The translations under genes were made by a program, and so were the position numbers. 33,138 bases of DNA from Ruminococcus sp. Its GTDB lineage: Bacteria > Bacillota > Clostridia > Oscillospirales > Ruminococcaceae. Location of the stretch: NCBI RefSeq assembly GCF_019417665.1, contig NZ_DXUU01000034.1:1-33138 (forward strand), given 5' to 3'. Positions 24,441 to 31,800 of this stretch are shown here, piece after piece. The notes below the pieces were generated by a model that did no database searches, was not told where the DNA came from, and saw nothing but the letters and a program-made list of their open reading frames with translations. How positions within the stretch are numbered: position 1 is the first letter of the stretch; every line of letters starts with the position of its first letter.

Positions 24441-25697
24441 TTACTGATACAGCGGATATTTCTCGCACAGTGCATTGACGCTTGCACGAATCTCGTCCGC
24501 CTTGTTCTCAAAATCAGAAGCAGCCAGATACATTGCTTCAGCGATCACTTCCATATCAGCCGGCTTCAGACCACGAGTGGTAACTGCCGGTGTACCCACA
24601 CGGATACCGCTGGTAACAAAAGGCTTCTGAGGATCGTTGGGGATAGCATTCTTATTGACAGTGATGAACACTTCGTCCAGACGGTGCTCAAATTCCTTAC
24701 CGGTCAGATCGCCGAACGGACGCAGATCTACCAGCATGAGGTGGTTGTCCGTACCGCCGGAAACAAGACGGAAACCACGCTTTACCAAGCCGTCTGCCAG
24801 TGCAGCAGCGTTGGCAACAACGGTTTCACCATAGGTCTTGAACTCCGGCTTCAGAGCCTCGCCGAAGCAGACTGCCTTTGCAGCAATGACGTGCATCAAC
24901 GGGCCGCCCTGTGTGCCTGGGAACACTGCCTTGTTGATCTTCTTTGCCAGTTCTTCGTCATTGGTCAGGATCAGACCGCCTCTCGGACCACGGAGAGTCT
25001 TATGGGTGGTGGTAGTCGTAATGTCCGCATAGGGAACAGGAGAGGGATGTACACCAGCTGCAACCAGACCAGCAATGTGTGCCATATCTACCATAAGATA
25101 AGCACCCACAGACTTTGCGATCTTAGACAAACGCTCAAAATCAATGATACGAGGATATGCACTTGCGCCGGCAACGATCAGCTTCGGCTTTACTTCCTCA
25201 GCCAGAGCCTGTGCTCTGTCGTAGTCGATGAACTCATCGTCACCCAGTTCATAGGGAACGAAGTTAAAATACTTACCGGAAATGTTCACGGGAGAACCAT
25301 GGGTCAGGTGACCGCCGTGCGCCAGGCTCATGCCCATAACCGTATCGCCCGGCTGGAGCAGTGCAAAGTATACAGCGGTATTTGCCTGTGCGCCTGAGTG
25401 GGGCTGTACATTGGCGAAGTTTGCACCGAACAGCTTCTTGGCACGTTCAATGGCAATTTCCTCTACCACGTCCACATACTCACAGCCGCCGTAATACCGC
25501 TTGTGCGGCAGACCTTCAGCGTACTTATTGGTGAGTACAGAACCCATCGCTGCCATAACTGCCGGAGAGACCAAGTTTTCGCTGGCAATCAGCTCCAGAT
25601 TGCGGCGCTGACGTCCCAGTTCTTCCTGCATCACTGCACCAATCTCCGGGTCAGCCTGTGAAACAAATCCAATGGTGTCCATCATATTCTGATACAT
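24441..25697 (-). CDS. glyA: serine hydroxymethyltransferase
   Basis: A PLP enzyme that interconverts serine and glycine with tetrahydrofolate, the main source of one-carbon units. The 418 residues are typical. The PLP Lys is K233 in TTTTHKTLRGPRGG; ELIASENLVS (35-44), the folate/PLP-site HGGHLTHGSPVN and VDMAHIAGLVAAG are all present. A good AAAAGGAG ribosome binding site and its own promoter lie upstream. It is transcribed with rarA. Confidence 0.97.
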   Translation of the reverse strand: MYQNMMDTIGFVSQADPEIGAVMQEELGRQRRNLELIASENLVSPAVMAAMGSVLTNKYAEGLPHKRYYGGCEYVDVVEEIAIERAKKLFGANFANVQPHSGAQANTAVYFALLQPGDTVMGMSLAHGGHLTHGSPVNISGKYFNFVPYELGDDEFIDYDRAQALAEEVKPKLIVAGASAYPRIIDFERLSKIAKSVGAYLMVDMAHIAGLVAAGVHPSPVPYADITTTTTHKTLRGPRGGLILTNDEELAKKINKAVFPGTQGGPLMHVIAAKAVCFGEALKPEFKTYGETVVANAAALADGLVKRGFRLVSGGTDNHLMLVDLRPFGDLTGKEFEHRLDEVFITVNKNAIPNDPQKPFVTSGIRVGTPAVTTRGLKPADMEVIAEAMYLAASDFENKADEIRASVNALCEKYPLYQ

Positions 25698-25735
25698 AAT
25701 CGTAAAAACTCCTTTTCAAATTAATATACACTTTT

Positions 25736-25764
25736 ATTATACTATATTTTTCGGGGAATTACAA
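25736..25764 (-). promoter_or_regulatory. promoter of glyA-rarA
   Basis: On the minus strand, TTGTAA (25759-25764), 17 bases, TATAAT (25736-25741). Confidence 0.8.
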
Positions 25765-25809
25765 GCTTTTTTGGAAAAATTCTATGGAGAGATTTCTGGA
25801 AAGCAAAAC

Positions 25810-25828
25810 GGGCGAACAAAGTTCGCCC
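25810..25828. repeat. short palindromic repeat, copy 1
   Basis: GGGCGAAC (25810-25817) and GTTCGCCC (25821-25828) around AAA, followed by CTACT. A second copy lies at 30830-30848. It sits between hemW and the glyA promoter and could also act as a hairpin at the hemW 3' end. Confidence 0.75.
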
Positions 25829-25845
25829 CTACTATACCGCAAACG

Positions 25846-26919
25846 CTATAGTAACTCCGCCAGAATCGTATTGGACACCAGAAATCCTTTCGGTGTAAAA
25901 GCAATACGGTTTCCCCTTTTTCTCAGAAAGCCCGCCTGGCAGAATCGTTCTACCAATGGCATTTTCTCCTCCAGCCATACTGCCGGAACACCCTCTGTCA
26001 GACGCATCCCCAGCATGATCTGTTCCTCCCGGGTACAAGGCTCGGCATCTTCCAGTTCTGTCTCCTGCACGGGTGCCTGCAAAAATATCTCTACCGACGG
26101 TGGCACGGCAAATCTGGCACCATTCCAGCAGGAATGCGCCGAGGGGCCGATGCCCAGATAAGGTTCACAATGCCAGTATTTGCAGTTATGCCGGCTCTCA
26201 AAGCCAGGTTTTGCAAAGTTGGAGATCTCGTACTGCAAAAAGCCTGCCTGCTCCAGCTGCGCCACGGTTTGCAGATAGAGATCCGCTGCCATGTCCTCAT
26301 CAGGACAGCTTTCTGCCACGTGCTGCAAGGCAAAGGGTGTGCCCGGTTCTACCTTTAATAAATATGCCGACACATGGACAATTGGCAATGCCGTTAACTG
26401 TTGGATCGTCTGTTCCAACTCCGCCGCCGTCTGTCCCGGCAGCGCCAGCATCAGGTCACAAGAAATATTTTCGAATCCCACTGCCACCGCTAATTCCACC
26501 GTTTCTATGGCTTCTTGCGCCGTATGCAGCCGTCCCAATCGCTGTAATTGCCCGGCATCCAAAGACTGCACCCCCAGAGAAAGACGATTGACGCCCTGCC
26601 TCCGCAGCTGTTGCAGCTGTTCCCGTGTGACTGTGGCAGGATTTGCCTCCAGTGTCACTTCGGCATGTGCAGACAGAGAAAACTGTTCTGCTGCCGTATC
26701 CAGAATACGCCCGATCTGTTCCGAGGACAACAGCGACGGTGTACCGCCGCCGAAATATACCGTATCCATGGCAGCATCCGTCCCATAAGCCCGCAGATTG
26801 CGGCAGACAGCTTCAGTATAGGTTTCCAGCAGCTCTGGTTTTGCCGGCACGGAATAAAAATTACAATAGGGACATTTCCGTACACAAAAAGGCACATGCA
26901 CATACAATCCAGCTTGCAT
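25846..26919 (-). CDS. hemW: radical SAM heme chaperone HemW
   Basis: A 357-residue radical SAM protein of the HemN/HemW group. The [4Fe-4S] motif CxxxCxxC is formed by C12, C16 and C19 in PFCVRKCPYCNF; Phe follows Asn where true HemN has a fourth Cys, which favours HemW. Further family motifs are VYFGGGTPSLL, the EANP segment, LSLGVQSLD and a C-terminal HemN domain (LGIGPSAHS, then LMLGMRLTEG-like IMLGMRLTEGV). The family delivers heme to target proteins rather than oxidising coproporphyrinogen. The start overlaps the stop of the upstream zinc-ribbon gene by one base (TGATG), so the two are translationally coupled. Confidence 0.93.
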   Translation of the reverse strand: MQAGLYVHVPFCVRKCPYCNFYSVPAKPELLETYTEAVCRNLRAYGTDAAMDTVYFGGGTPSLLSSEQIGRILDTAAEQFSLSAHAEVTLEANPATVTREQLQQLRRQGVNRLSLGVQSLDAGQLQRLGRLHTAQEAIETVELAVAVGFENISCDLMLALPGQTAAELEQTIQQLTALPIVHVSAYLLKVEPGTPFALQHVAESCPDEDMAADLYLQTVAQLEQAGFLQYEISNFAKPGFESRHNCKYWHCEPYLGIGPSAHSCWNGARFAVPPSVEIFLQAPVQETELEDAEPCTREEQIMLGMRLTEGVPAVWLEEKMPLVERFCQAGFLRKRGNRIAFTPKGFLVSNTILAELL

Positions 26920-27245
26920 CAGCTCTGCACGTCATTTCGAATGGGTTTCACCAGCGGTCCGAAAAAGGCATCAAAAAGCCGTGAAAGCACATAAGCTACC
27001 GCAACCGCACCCAGCATAAAAGCATAGTCCCAGACAGAATTCCCTTTAAAATAAATATACAGCACAATGATCAGGGCAGCAATGTACACCACCGCAGAAA
27101 AAACCATTGAGGCAGTTCCGTTGACACAGTGCTGACCGCAATTCAAACAGACCTTTCCCTTGGTATGCAGTCCCCCGGCAAATGCTTTTTTCCAGGGATT
27201 AAAAGACTTTGCACCGCAATGCGGACAAGTATAAATGGACTTCAT
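26919..27245 (-). CDS. zinc-ribbon membrane protein
   Basis: A 108-residue protein with two CxxC knuckles, CPHCGAKSF (C7, C10) and CLNCGQHC (C33, C36), forming a zinc ribbon. Two membrane helices follow, at about 47-69 and 72-91. Function is unknown. AAAGGAGG upstream fixes the ATG at 27245. It is coupled to hemW by a one-base overlap, and its promoter lies in the 128-bp direct repeat. Confidence 0.75.
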   Translation of the reverse strand: MKSIYTCPHCGAKSFNPWKKAFAGGLHTKGKVCLNCGQHCVNGTASMVFSAVVYIAALIIVLYIYFKGNSVWDYAFMLGAVAVAYVLSRLFDAFFGPLVKPIRNDVQS

Positions 27246-27280
27246 GAAAAATCCTCCTTTGATCAGATTCATTTTTGTTC

Positions 27281-27309
27281 ATTATACCGGATTCTCACGG
27301 GAATGTCAA
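27281..27309 (-). promoter_or_regulatory. promoter of the zinc-ribbon gene and hemW
   Basis: On the minus strand, TTGACA (27304-27309), 17 bases, TATAAT (27281-27286). Confidence 0.88.
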
Positions 27310-27326
27310 GACTGCGAGACACAGAA

Positions 27327-27352
27327 ACGCCGGCATCCAAAGACACCGGCGT
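27327..27352 (-). terminator. terminator of the two-dockerin gene
   Basis: ACGCCGG (27327-27333) pairs with CCGGCGT (27346-27352). On the minus strand it is followed by TTTCTGTG. The T run is weak. The same hairpin recurs at 28832-28857 after the gene that ends at 28903. Confidence 0.65.
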
Positions 27353-27396
27353 CTGTTATATCATTGTACAAATGTCCTGCAATGTAGCGAATTGAT

Positions 27397-28173
27397 TCAT
27401 TCTTCTATATACGTCATTTCTTGTTGATAAGCCGCAGCCCAATCTGCATCCAAATCGTAGCGGCCTTCTTCAAAATACTTATCTTTCCCCACTTGTGTTC
27501 TTGCAAAAGAAACAAGAGCGGCATAGGCGTCATCACCATCCACTTCTCCATCTCCATTACAATCAATGAGATTGTAATTTAGTTCGCTGATGGAATCAGT
27601 ATCGCTATCGAAATGTGTCATATTCCAGAAATCCGGATCTTCTTCCTTGTCGATCTCATCTATTGCAACTGTTGTATATCCTTGCGAGGTATAAAATTCC
27701 AGATACTTCTGCGATACATACTCTGCACTTCCATACATAAAGAAGCCGTTGGCAAGCTCGGGATGCGATTTTGGCGCATCTTCCTTTACCACCTCAATCG
27801 GATCTCCTACTGACTTTCTTGCATAATAGCAAAGTGCCATGTATGCAGCATCACAACCTATGCTGATCGATCCACCAGTCTTATACAGGTCATGAATCTC
27901 ATAAACCTCATTTTCATGAATCCATTCCAGGTCAGTCTGGTCTACTGTACCATCCTCATTGACATCAGCAAGTTTCATCTGTTCTTCTGTCAGCATATCT
28001 GGATCAATATTTAGCATCCGGGAAATCATGGCAGAATCGTGACCAGTAATGATCCCATCCATATCCACATCGCCCAGTGCAAACTCCCCTTCCGCACTGA
28101 CAGCAGACATCGGCAGTGCAGCCATTGCCATGACTGCGGCAGTCAAAAATGAGAATACCTTTCTTTTCTTCAT
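27397..28173 (-). CDS. secreted protein with two dockerin modules
   Basis: A 258-residue exported protein. A signal peptide (1 to about 27, ending AVSA) leads straight into a compact type I dockerin (34-88) with calcium loops DVDMDGIITGHDS and DVNEDGTVDQTDL. A second, stretched dockerin follows: half one, GCDAAYMALCYYARKSVG at 107-123, then about 80 acidic residues, then half two, DCNGDGEVDGDDAYAALVSFARTQVG at 204-229. There is no recognisable catalytic domain, so it may act as an adaptor between cohesins. AAAGGAGG fixes the ATG at 28173. The stop codon of a dockerin pseudogene overlaps this ribosome binding site. Confidence 0.8.
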   Translation of the reverse strand: MKKRKVFSFLTAAVMAMAALPMSAVSAEGEFALGDVDMDGIITGHDSAMISRMLNIDPDMLTEEQMKLADVNEDGTVDQTDLEWIHENEVYEIHDLYKTGGSISIGCDAAYMALCYYARKSVGDPIEVVKEDAPKSHPELANGFFMYGSAEYVSQKYLEFYTSQGYTTVAIDEIDKEEDPDFWNMTHFDSDTDSISELNYNLIDCNGDGEVDGDDAYAALVSFARTQVGKDKYFEEGRYDLDADWAAAYQQEMTYIEE

Positions 28174-28186
28174 AAGAATTCCTCCT

Positions 28187-28494
28187 TTAAGTTCTGACAA
28201 TTGTTGCAGGACACAATGTACCAATATAAGCATTTGCGCTTGCACTGCCAACAGAACTATGCGCATAATAATTCAGAATCTCATTTGCATCTGTTTGATC
28301 AATCGTCTCTGTTCGGTTCACATCAGCAACAGCGGCACAAACCAAATTTGGAAATTCTCTGCTCCAATCACTATTGCTTTTTTCGAGTTCACTATCTAAA
28401 AAAATAGTGTCAACATAGTTCTTTTGCTTTTTTTCTTCGCCTTATCAACAATTCTTAATACATCATAAGCATCATCTGCATCAATATCTTGTAT
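28187..28494 (-). pseudogene. frameshifted dockerin fragment in the 5' leader of the dockerin gene
   Basis: Translated on the minus strand, 28494 onward reads IQDIDADDAYDVLRIVDKAKKK, a dockerin first half (split here: IQDIDADDAYDV then LRIVDKAKKK). A 7-base A tract (28428-28434 on the plus strand as T7) shifts the frame. The other frame continues as NYVDTIFLDSELEK and ends with ADVNRTETIDQTDANEIL and NYYAHSSVG, a dockerin second half, before TAA at 28187-28189. No start codon or upstream domain is present. It is a remnant of a dockerin gene lying between the promoter at 28549-28577 and the intact gene at 28173. Confidence 0.75.
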
Positions 28495-28528
28495 CTAACA
28501 GTTTAAATTAAAATGTAAATAGATGTTT

Positions 28529-28751
28529 ACTCAGCTTTTTATATTTTCATTTTATCACTTCTCAAGGGAATTGTCAACTGTATTTTAAATAAACGTCAAA
28601 AATTAAAGTCGGATAGGAAGTTAAACAAAGCATTTGGCAACCCAGACAATAATAATAAAAGTGAATATTTACCTTTGACATTTTTTGCAAATGCCAATCT
28701 TCTTTTTTGATCAATCAATCCCAAAAACAGAAGAAACAGAAAGATATTATG
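28529..28751. repeat. promoter-containing direct repeat, copy 1
   Basis: Imperfect direct repeat with 30543-30801. Shared landmarks are GGACAATAATAATAAAAGTGA-like text, the promoter and the block GATCAATCAAT.CCAAAAACAG. Copy 2 has two extra insertions. It fills the gap between the pseudo-dockerin and the 128-bp repeat. Confidence 0.8.
28549..28577 (-). promoter_or_regulatory. promoter of the two-dockerin gene
   Basis: On the minus strand, TTGACA (28572-28577), 17 bases, TAAAAT (28549-28554). The transcript would start about 370 bases before the dockerin ATG and include the pseudo-dockerin. Confidence 0.7.
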
Positions 28752-28875
28752 AAAAATTTTCCTTTGATCAGATTCATTTTTGTTCATTATACCGGATTCT
28801 CACAGGAATGTCAAGGCTGCGAAACACAGAAACGCCGGCATCCGAAGACACCGGCGTCTGTTATATCATGTACAA
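28749..28875. repeat. 128-bp direct repeat, copy 2
   Basis: Copy of 27244-27371, with an intact TTGACA-17-TATAAT promoter on the minus strand (28786-28814) and the terminator hairpin (28832-28857). The ribosome binding site and start codon present in copy 1 are altered here (AAAGGAGG to AAAGGAAA; ATG to ATA), so this promoter has no gene of its own directly behind it. Confidence 0.9.
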
Positions 28876-28902
28876 TTATCAATAAAATTAACGTCACAGA
28901 AA

Positions 28903-29910
28903 TTAATACTGTGCTACTTCTGTATACCCAGTTATCATATTTTCTGAAAAGGCTGTAACTGTTTCAGCTTCATCTTCGAATTGCACATCTTCAGTATACA
29001 AATAATCGCTTATTTCTCCATCGCAATCATAGCCGATATACTGCAAAAGCACTCCAGTATTACAGTCTACAAGAAACTCAAATGTCTCCACATTCAATTT
29101 GTTTCCATAATCTTCAGTTGTATGTCCATTAATGTGATAACAGTTTCTTCCGTTCAGATTTTCAATACCATCTATCTCCCAAAGAGACTGTTCCGTCAGA
29201 AATCCGAACGCCATTTCTTGAGGGAAAAGACACAAACTTGCATCCGGTAAATTTGTCGGATTGGTACGATATTGATAGCAGGGTTCTCCATCCTCTGCTA
29301 CTGAAATTCTTTCGCTATTCTCAATTGCACAAGCAGATTCTAAAGAAATTGCGTTGAATGATTCGTCTTGAAATGTTTCATCTTGATTGTCTGCTACAAT
29401 CATCGCCCTATCACTGCAATATATTTCTTTATCCCAAATCATTTCGTCTGTGCTAAAGAGAGACACTTCCTCTGTCACATTTGTAAGAGTACATGTCATA
29501 TCACCATTGGAATAAAACTGCGTATAATGTTCGTATGCACTCATATTTGAGAGAACACATTGGAACTGCACAGAATTAATAATACGCATATCATCTCCAC
29601 ATGAAAAATAAACTGTACCAGAAATGCTATCATAATAATCAATGCTATTCAGCATCATGTAGTAAATTTCATCTTTTGTTGCAATTTCTGGTGCAGTCGC
29701 TATTTTCAAAGAACGGAAAGAAGTTTCATTATTCTGAGCATCGTCATCACAAACGCCTTCTTCTTGGAATGAAATTGAAGCCTGTGATTCTGATTTTTCA
29801 TCTGGTTCAGAAAGCAAACCAGAATGATAAGCACTTACCAAGGTGGTTCCAGTAATCGCCAGGCAACAACCTAGTGAAATTGTAATTGCAGAAATAATTT
29901 TTCTTTTCAT
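28903..29910 (-). CDS. signal-anchored extracytoplasmic protein, LolA/RseB-like
   Basis: A 335-residue acidic protein with an N-terminal signal peptide or anchor (KRKIISAITISLGCCLAITG, about 2-21). The remainder is extracellular and beta-rich. The C-terminal half (NGRNCYHINGHTTEDYGN, then ETFEFLVDCNTGVLLQYIGYD) resembles the LolA/RseB-like half-barrel seen in lipoprotein carriers and anti-sigma regulators, where a mature substrate or signal is bound; this is a fold-level impression only. AAGGAGAGG upstream gives the ATG at 29910, 20 bases after the small secreted protein gene, so the two form an operon. Function is unknown. Confidence 0.6.
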   Translation of the reverse strand: MKRKIISAITISLGCCLAITGTTLVSAYHSGLLSEPDEKSESQASISFQEEGVCDDDAQNNETSFRSLKIATAPEIATKDEIYYMMLNSIDYYDSISGTVYFSCGDDMRIINSVQFQCVLSNMSAYEHYTQFYSNGDMTCTLTNVTEEVSLFSTDEMIWDKEIYCSDRAMIVADNQDETFQDESFNAISLESACAIENSERISVAEDGEPCYQYRTNPTNLPDASLCLFPQEMAFGFLTEQSLWEIDGIENLNGRNCYHINGHTTEDYGNKLNVETFEFLVDCNTGVLLQYIGYDCDGEISDYLYTEDVQFEDEAETVTAFSENMITGYTEVAQY

Positions 29911-29930
29911 AATAAAGCCCTCTCCTTCTC

Positions 29931-30481
29931 TTAGCTGACAAGCATGGTCACTTTTAAGCCATCTGCCCCAGTTTGTTTTCCACTTGCACCAGACGGATTT
30001 ACTTCCGCTGTAGAAGAAGAAAAACCACTCGTACCACTTGCAGGAGGAATTGATACTCTCGAAATACCGGACCATCCTCCTGGTGCTTTTTCCTGGTTAA
30101 TAAATCCAATCCGAAGACTAATATTAGGAGAATACTCTACGTAATATGCAGCAGTATCAGTAAAACTTGCGTGATTTAAATACGCCTGAACCTTAATTGT
30201 ACAAGTGCTTCCACTTGATGACATTGTTGGATAATCCCAGCAATATCTTGGTGATGAAACGCTAGTGGAGCTCAACCTAGCATCTCCATTATACAAAGAA
30301 CTTGCTTTAATGTATGTAAATCCATAATTATAATTTCCGTAACCAGACGCAATCGAATCGTTATCAATTGTTCGAGTGGATGAATATGCACTCGCCGACA
30401 TCGTAGGCATCGCACTAGCCACTCCTGCAATTATCGCCATCGAAGAAATACCAGCGATAATTTTTTTAAAACATTTTTCAT
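29931..30481 (-). CDS. small secreted protein with a frameshift in its signal peptide
   Basis: From ATG 30481 the frame reads MKNVLKKL and soon stops; from the next frame IIAGISSMAIIAGVASAMPT then continues as a Ser/Gly/Tyr-rich secreted domain to 29931. One extra A in the A7 tract (T7 at 30461-30467) would join them into a normal signal peptide (MKNVLKKIIAGISSMA..., cleavage near ASA-YS). The alternative start at ATG 30440 gives 169 residues with a shortened signal. The mature part (about 150 residues) has no domain I recognise. AAAGGA lies 11 bases before ATG 30481. Followed in the operon by the LolA/RseB-like gene. The frameshift could be real, a sequencing error, or a slippage site. Confidence 0.6.
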
Positions 30482-30542
30482 CTGGACATCGTTCCTTTCA
30501 TATCCAATAATTTGAATCGAATTAAAATACGAAAGCGTACTC

Positions 30543-30801
30543 ACTCAACTCTTTATATTTTTATATTATCACTTTTCCAGAGAATTGTCAACTACATTTT
30601 AAATAAACATTAAAAATAAAGTTAGATGGAAAGTGAAGCAAAGCATTTGATAGATCGGACAATAATAATAAAAGTGAGTACTTGCTTTTGACTTTTTTCG
30701 ACATTTTTCATAAATGCCAATTTTCTTTTTTATATCAAAAGTGCAGCAGTTCTTTTTTGATCAATCAATTCCAAAAACAGAAGAAACAGAAAGATATTAT
30801 G
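30543..30801. repeat. promoter-containing direct repeat, copy 2
   Basis: Copy of 28529-28751 with two insertions, ending at the shared block GAAACAGAAAGATATTATGA. Confidence 0.8.
30563..30591 (-). promoter_or_regulatory. promoter of the small secreted protein operon
   Basis: On the minus strand, TTGACA (30586-30591), 17 bases, TAATAT (30563-30568), in the homologous position to the promoter at 28549-28577. Confidence 0.75.
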
Positions 30802-30829
30802 ACCCCCATTTGGTAATGTCCGAATTTTT

Positions 30830-30848
30830 GGGCGAACACAGTTTGCCC
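30830..30848. repeat. short palindromic repeat, copy 2
   Basis: GGGCGAAC (30830-30837) and GTTTGCCC (30841-30848) around ACA, followed by CTACT; one mismatch in the stem compared with copy 1 at 25810-25828. Confidence 0.7.
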
Positions 30849-30903
30849 CTACTTTTATCCCACTATCATAAAATTGTTCTGTGCAGCCATAAAACATCCG
30901 CCC

Positions 30904-30932
30904 TTGACATTTTCCCCAAAAATAAGTATAAT
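30904..30932 (+). promoter_or_regulatory. promoter of the dockerin gene at 30977
   Basis: TTGACA (30904-30909), 17 bases, TATAAT (30927-30932), 44 bases before the ATG. Confidence 0.9.
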
Positions 30933-30976
30933 AAAAAGCAAATCAAGCGAAAGCTGTATTATTGGAGGGAAACACC

Positions 30977-31780
30977 ATGAATAAGACAATGCACCATACA
31001 GCGCTGGCAATTGCTGCTGCCATGGTCACTGGCTCAGTGCTGCCGTCGGCAGTATGGGCAGAAGATACAGAAACTGTCATCCCCATTGCGCCAAGTGAAT
31101 ATCTAAGCGACACCGCCGGCACACTGAACGTCACCGTACAAGGTGACCGTGCGATTCGTGTGAAAATCGAAAAGCAGACCCTGGACGGCACGATTCCCTA
31201 TTACAGCACATTGCTGGAAGAGGAGGGTACATACGCTTTTTCTCTGGACAGCTGCGAATATAATCCAGACACGGCAGCATATGATTCCTCTTTTACCATC
31301 ACGGTACTGGACGAAAAAGACACCGGCTGCGCCTACACTCTGACGGAACAGCTGGTTCCCGACCCAGGATTTTCTCTGGACATTTCCAAAACGCAGTACG
31401 ACTGGAATATCACTTCCACGGCAACTGCCGTACGGACGGTAACTGGGGTTGCTACACCCACTTCGATAGTTGACGGAGTATGGTACGGTGCAGTGGACAT
31501 TTCTTTGGAATATATCCCCTATACCCTAGGCGATATCAACAATGATACCAAAATTAATGCAGATGATGCATACCTGGCATTGATGTACTATGCAAAGGCA
31601 TCTGTAGGACAGGGTGCAAAATTCACAGACGGCACTTCACTTCTGGCGGAAAACGCTGCCTTTTCTGCGGCAGATACCACGAAGGATCTCCAGATCGACG
31701 CCGATGATGCTTACCGCATCCTGCTATATTATGCTATGACATCTGTGGGCGGTACACCATCTTGGGAAACGTTACAATAA
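30977..31780 (+). CDS. secreted dockerin protein
   Basis: A 267-residue exported protein. A signal peptide (1 to about 28, ending AVWA) precedes a beta-rich region (30-180) of no recognised family. A C-terminal type I dockerin follows: GDINNDTKINADDAYLALMY (185-204) and DLQIDADDAYRILLYYAMTS (about 237-256), ending SVGGTPSWETLQ. The tail SVGGxxSW is shared with the 532-residue dockerin protein, so the two modules belong to one subtype and probably bind the same cohesin class. TTGGAGGG upstream fixes the ATG at 30977. The aldo/keto reductase gene follows after 20 bases. Confidence 0.82.
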   Translation: MNKTMHHTALAIAAAMVTGSVLPSAVWAEDTETVIPIAPSEYLSDTAGTLNVTVQGDRAIRVKIEKQTLDGTIPYYSTLLEEEGTYAFSLDSCEYNPDTAAYDSSFTITVLDEKDTGCAYTLTEQLVPDPGFSLDISKTQYDWNITSTATAVRTVTGVATPTSIVDGVWYGAVDISLEYIPYTLGDINNDTKINADDAYLALMYYAKASVGQGAKFTDGTSLLAENAAFSAADTTKDLQIDADDAYRILLYYAMTSVGGTPSWETLQ

Positions 31781-31800
31781 TTTAAAAGGTCGTGATATAT

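Larger units (their letters stand above)
27244..27371. repeat. 128-bp direct repeat, copy 1
   Basis: About 94% identical to 28749-28875. It contains the promoter and ribosome binding site region of the zinc-ribbon gene and the terminator hairpin of the dockerin gene. Two copies 1.5 kb apart flank the dockerin gene and the pseudo-dockerin. Confidence 0.9.

Noticed and set aside
24402..25397. A 331-codon plus-strand frame antisense to glyA
   Set aside because: Covered by glyA with full family motifs; the antisense frame has shadow-like composition.
27397..31780. Complete cellulosome locus
   Set aside because: Several dockerins are present, but no scaffoldin with clear cohesin repeats and no glycoside hydrolase is visible in the window.
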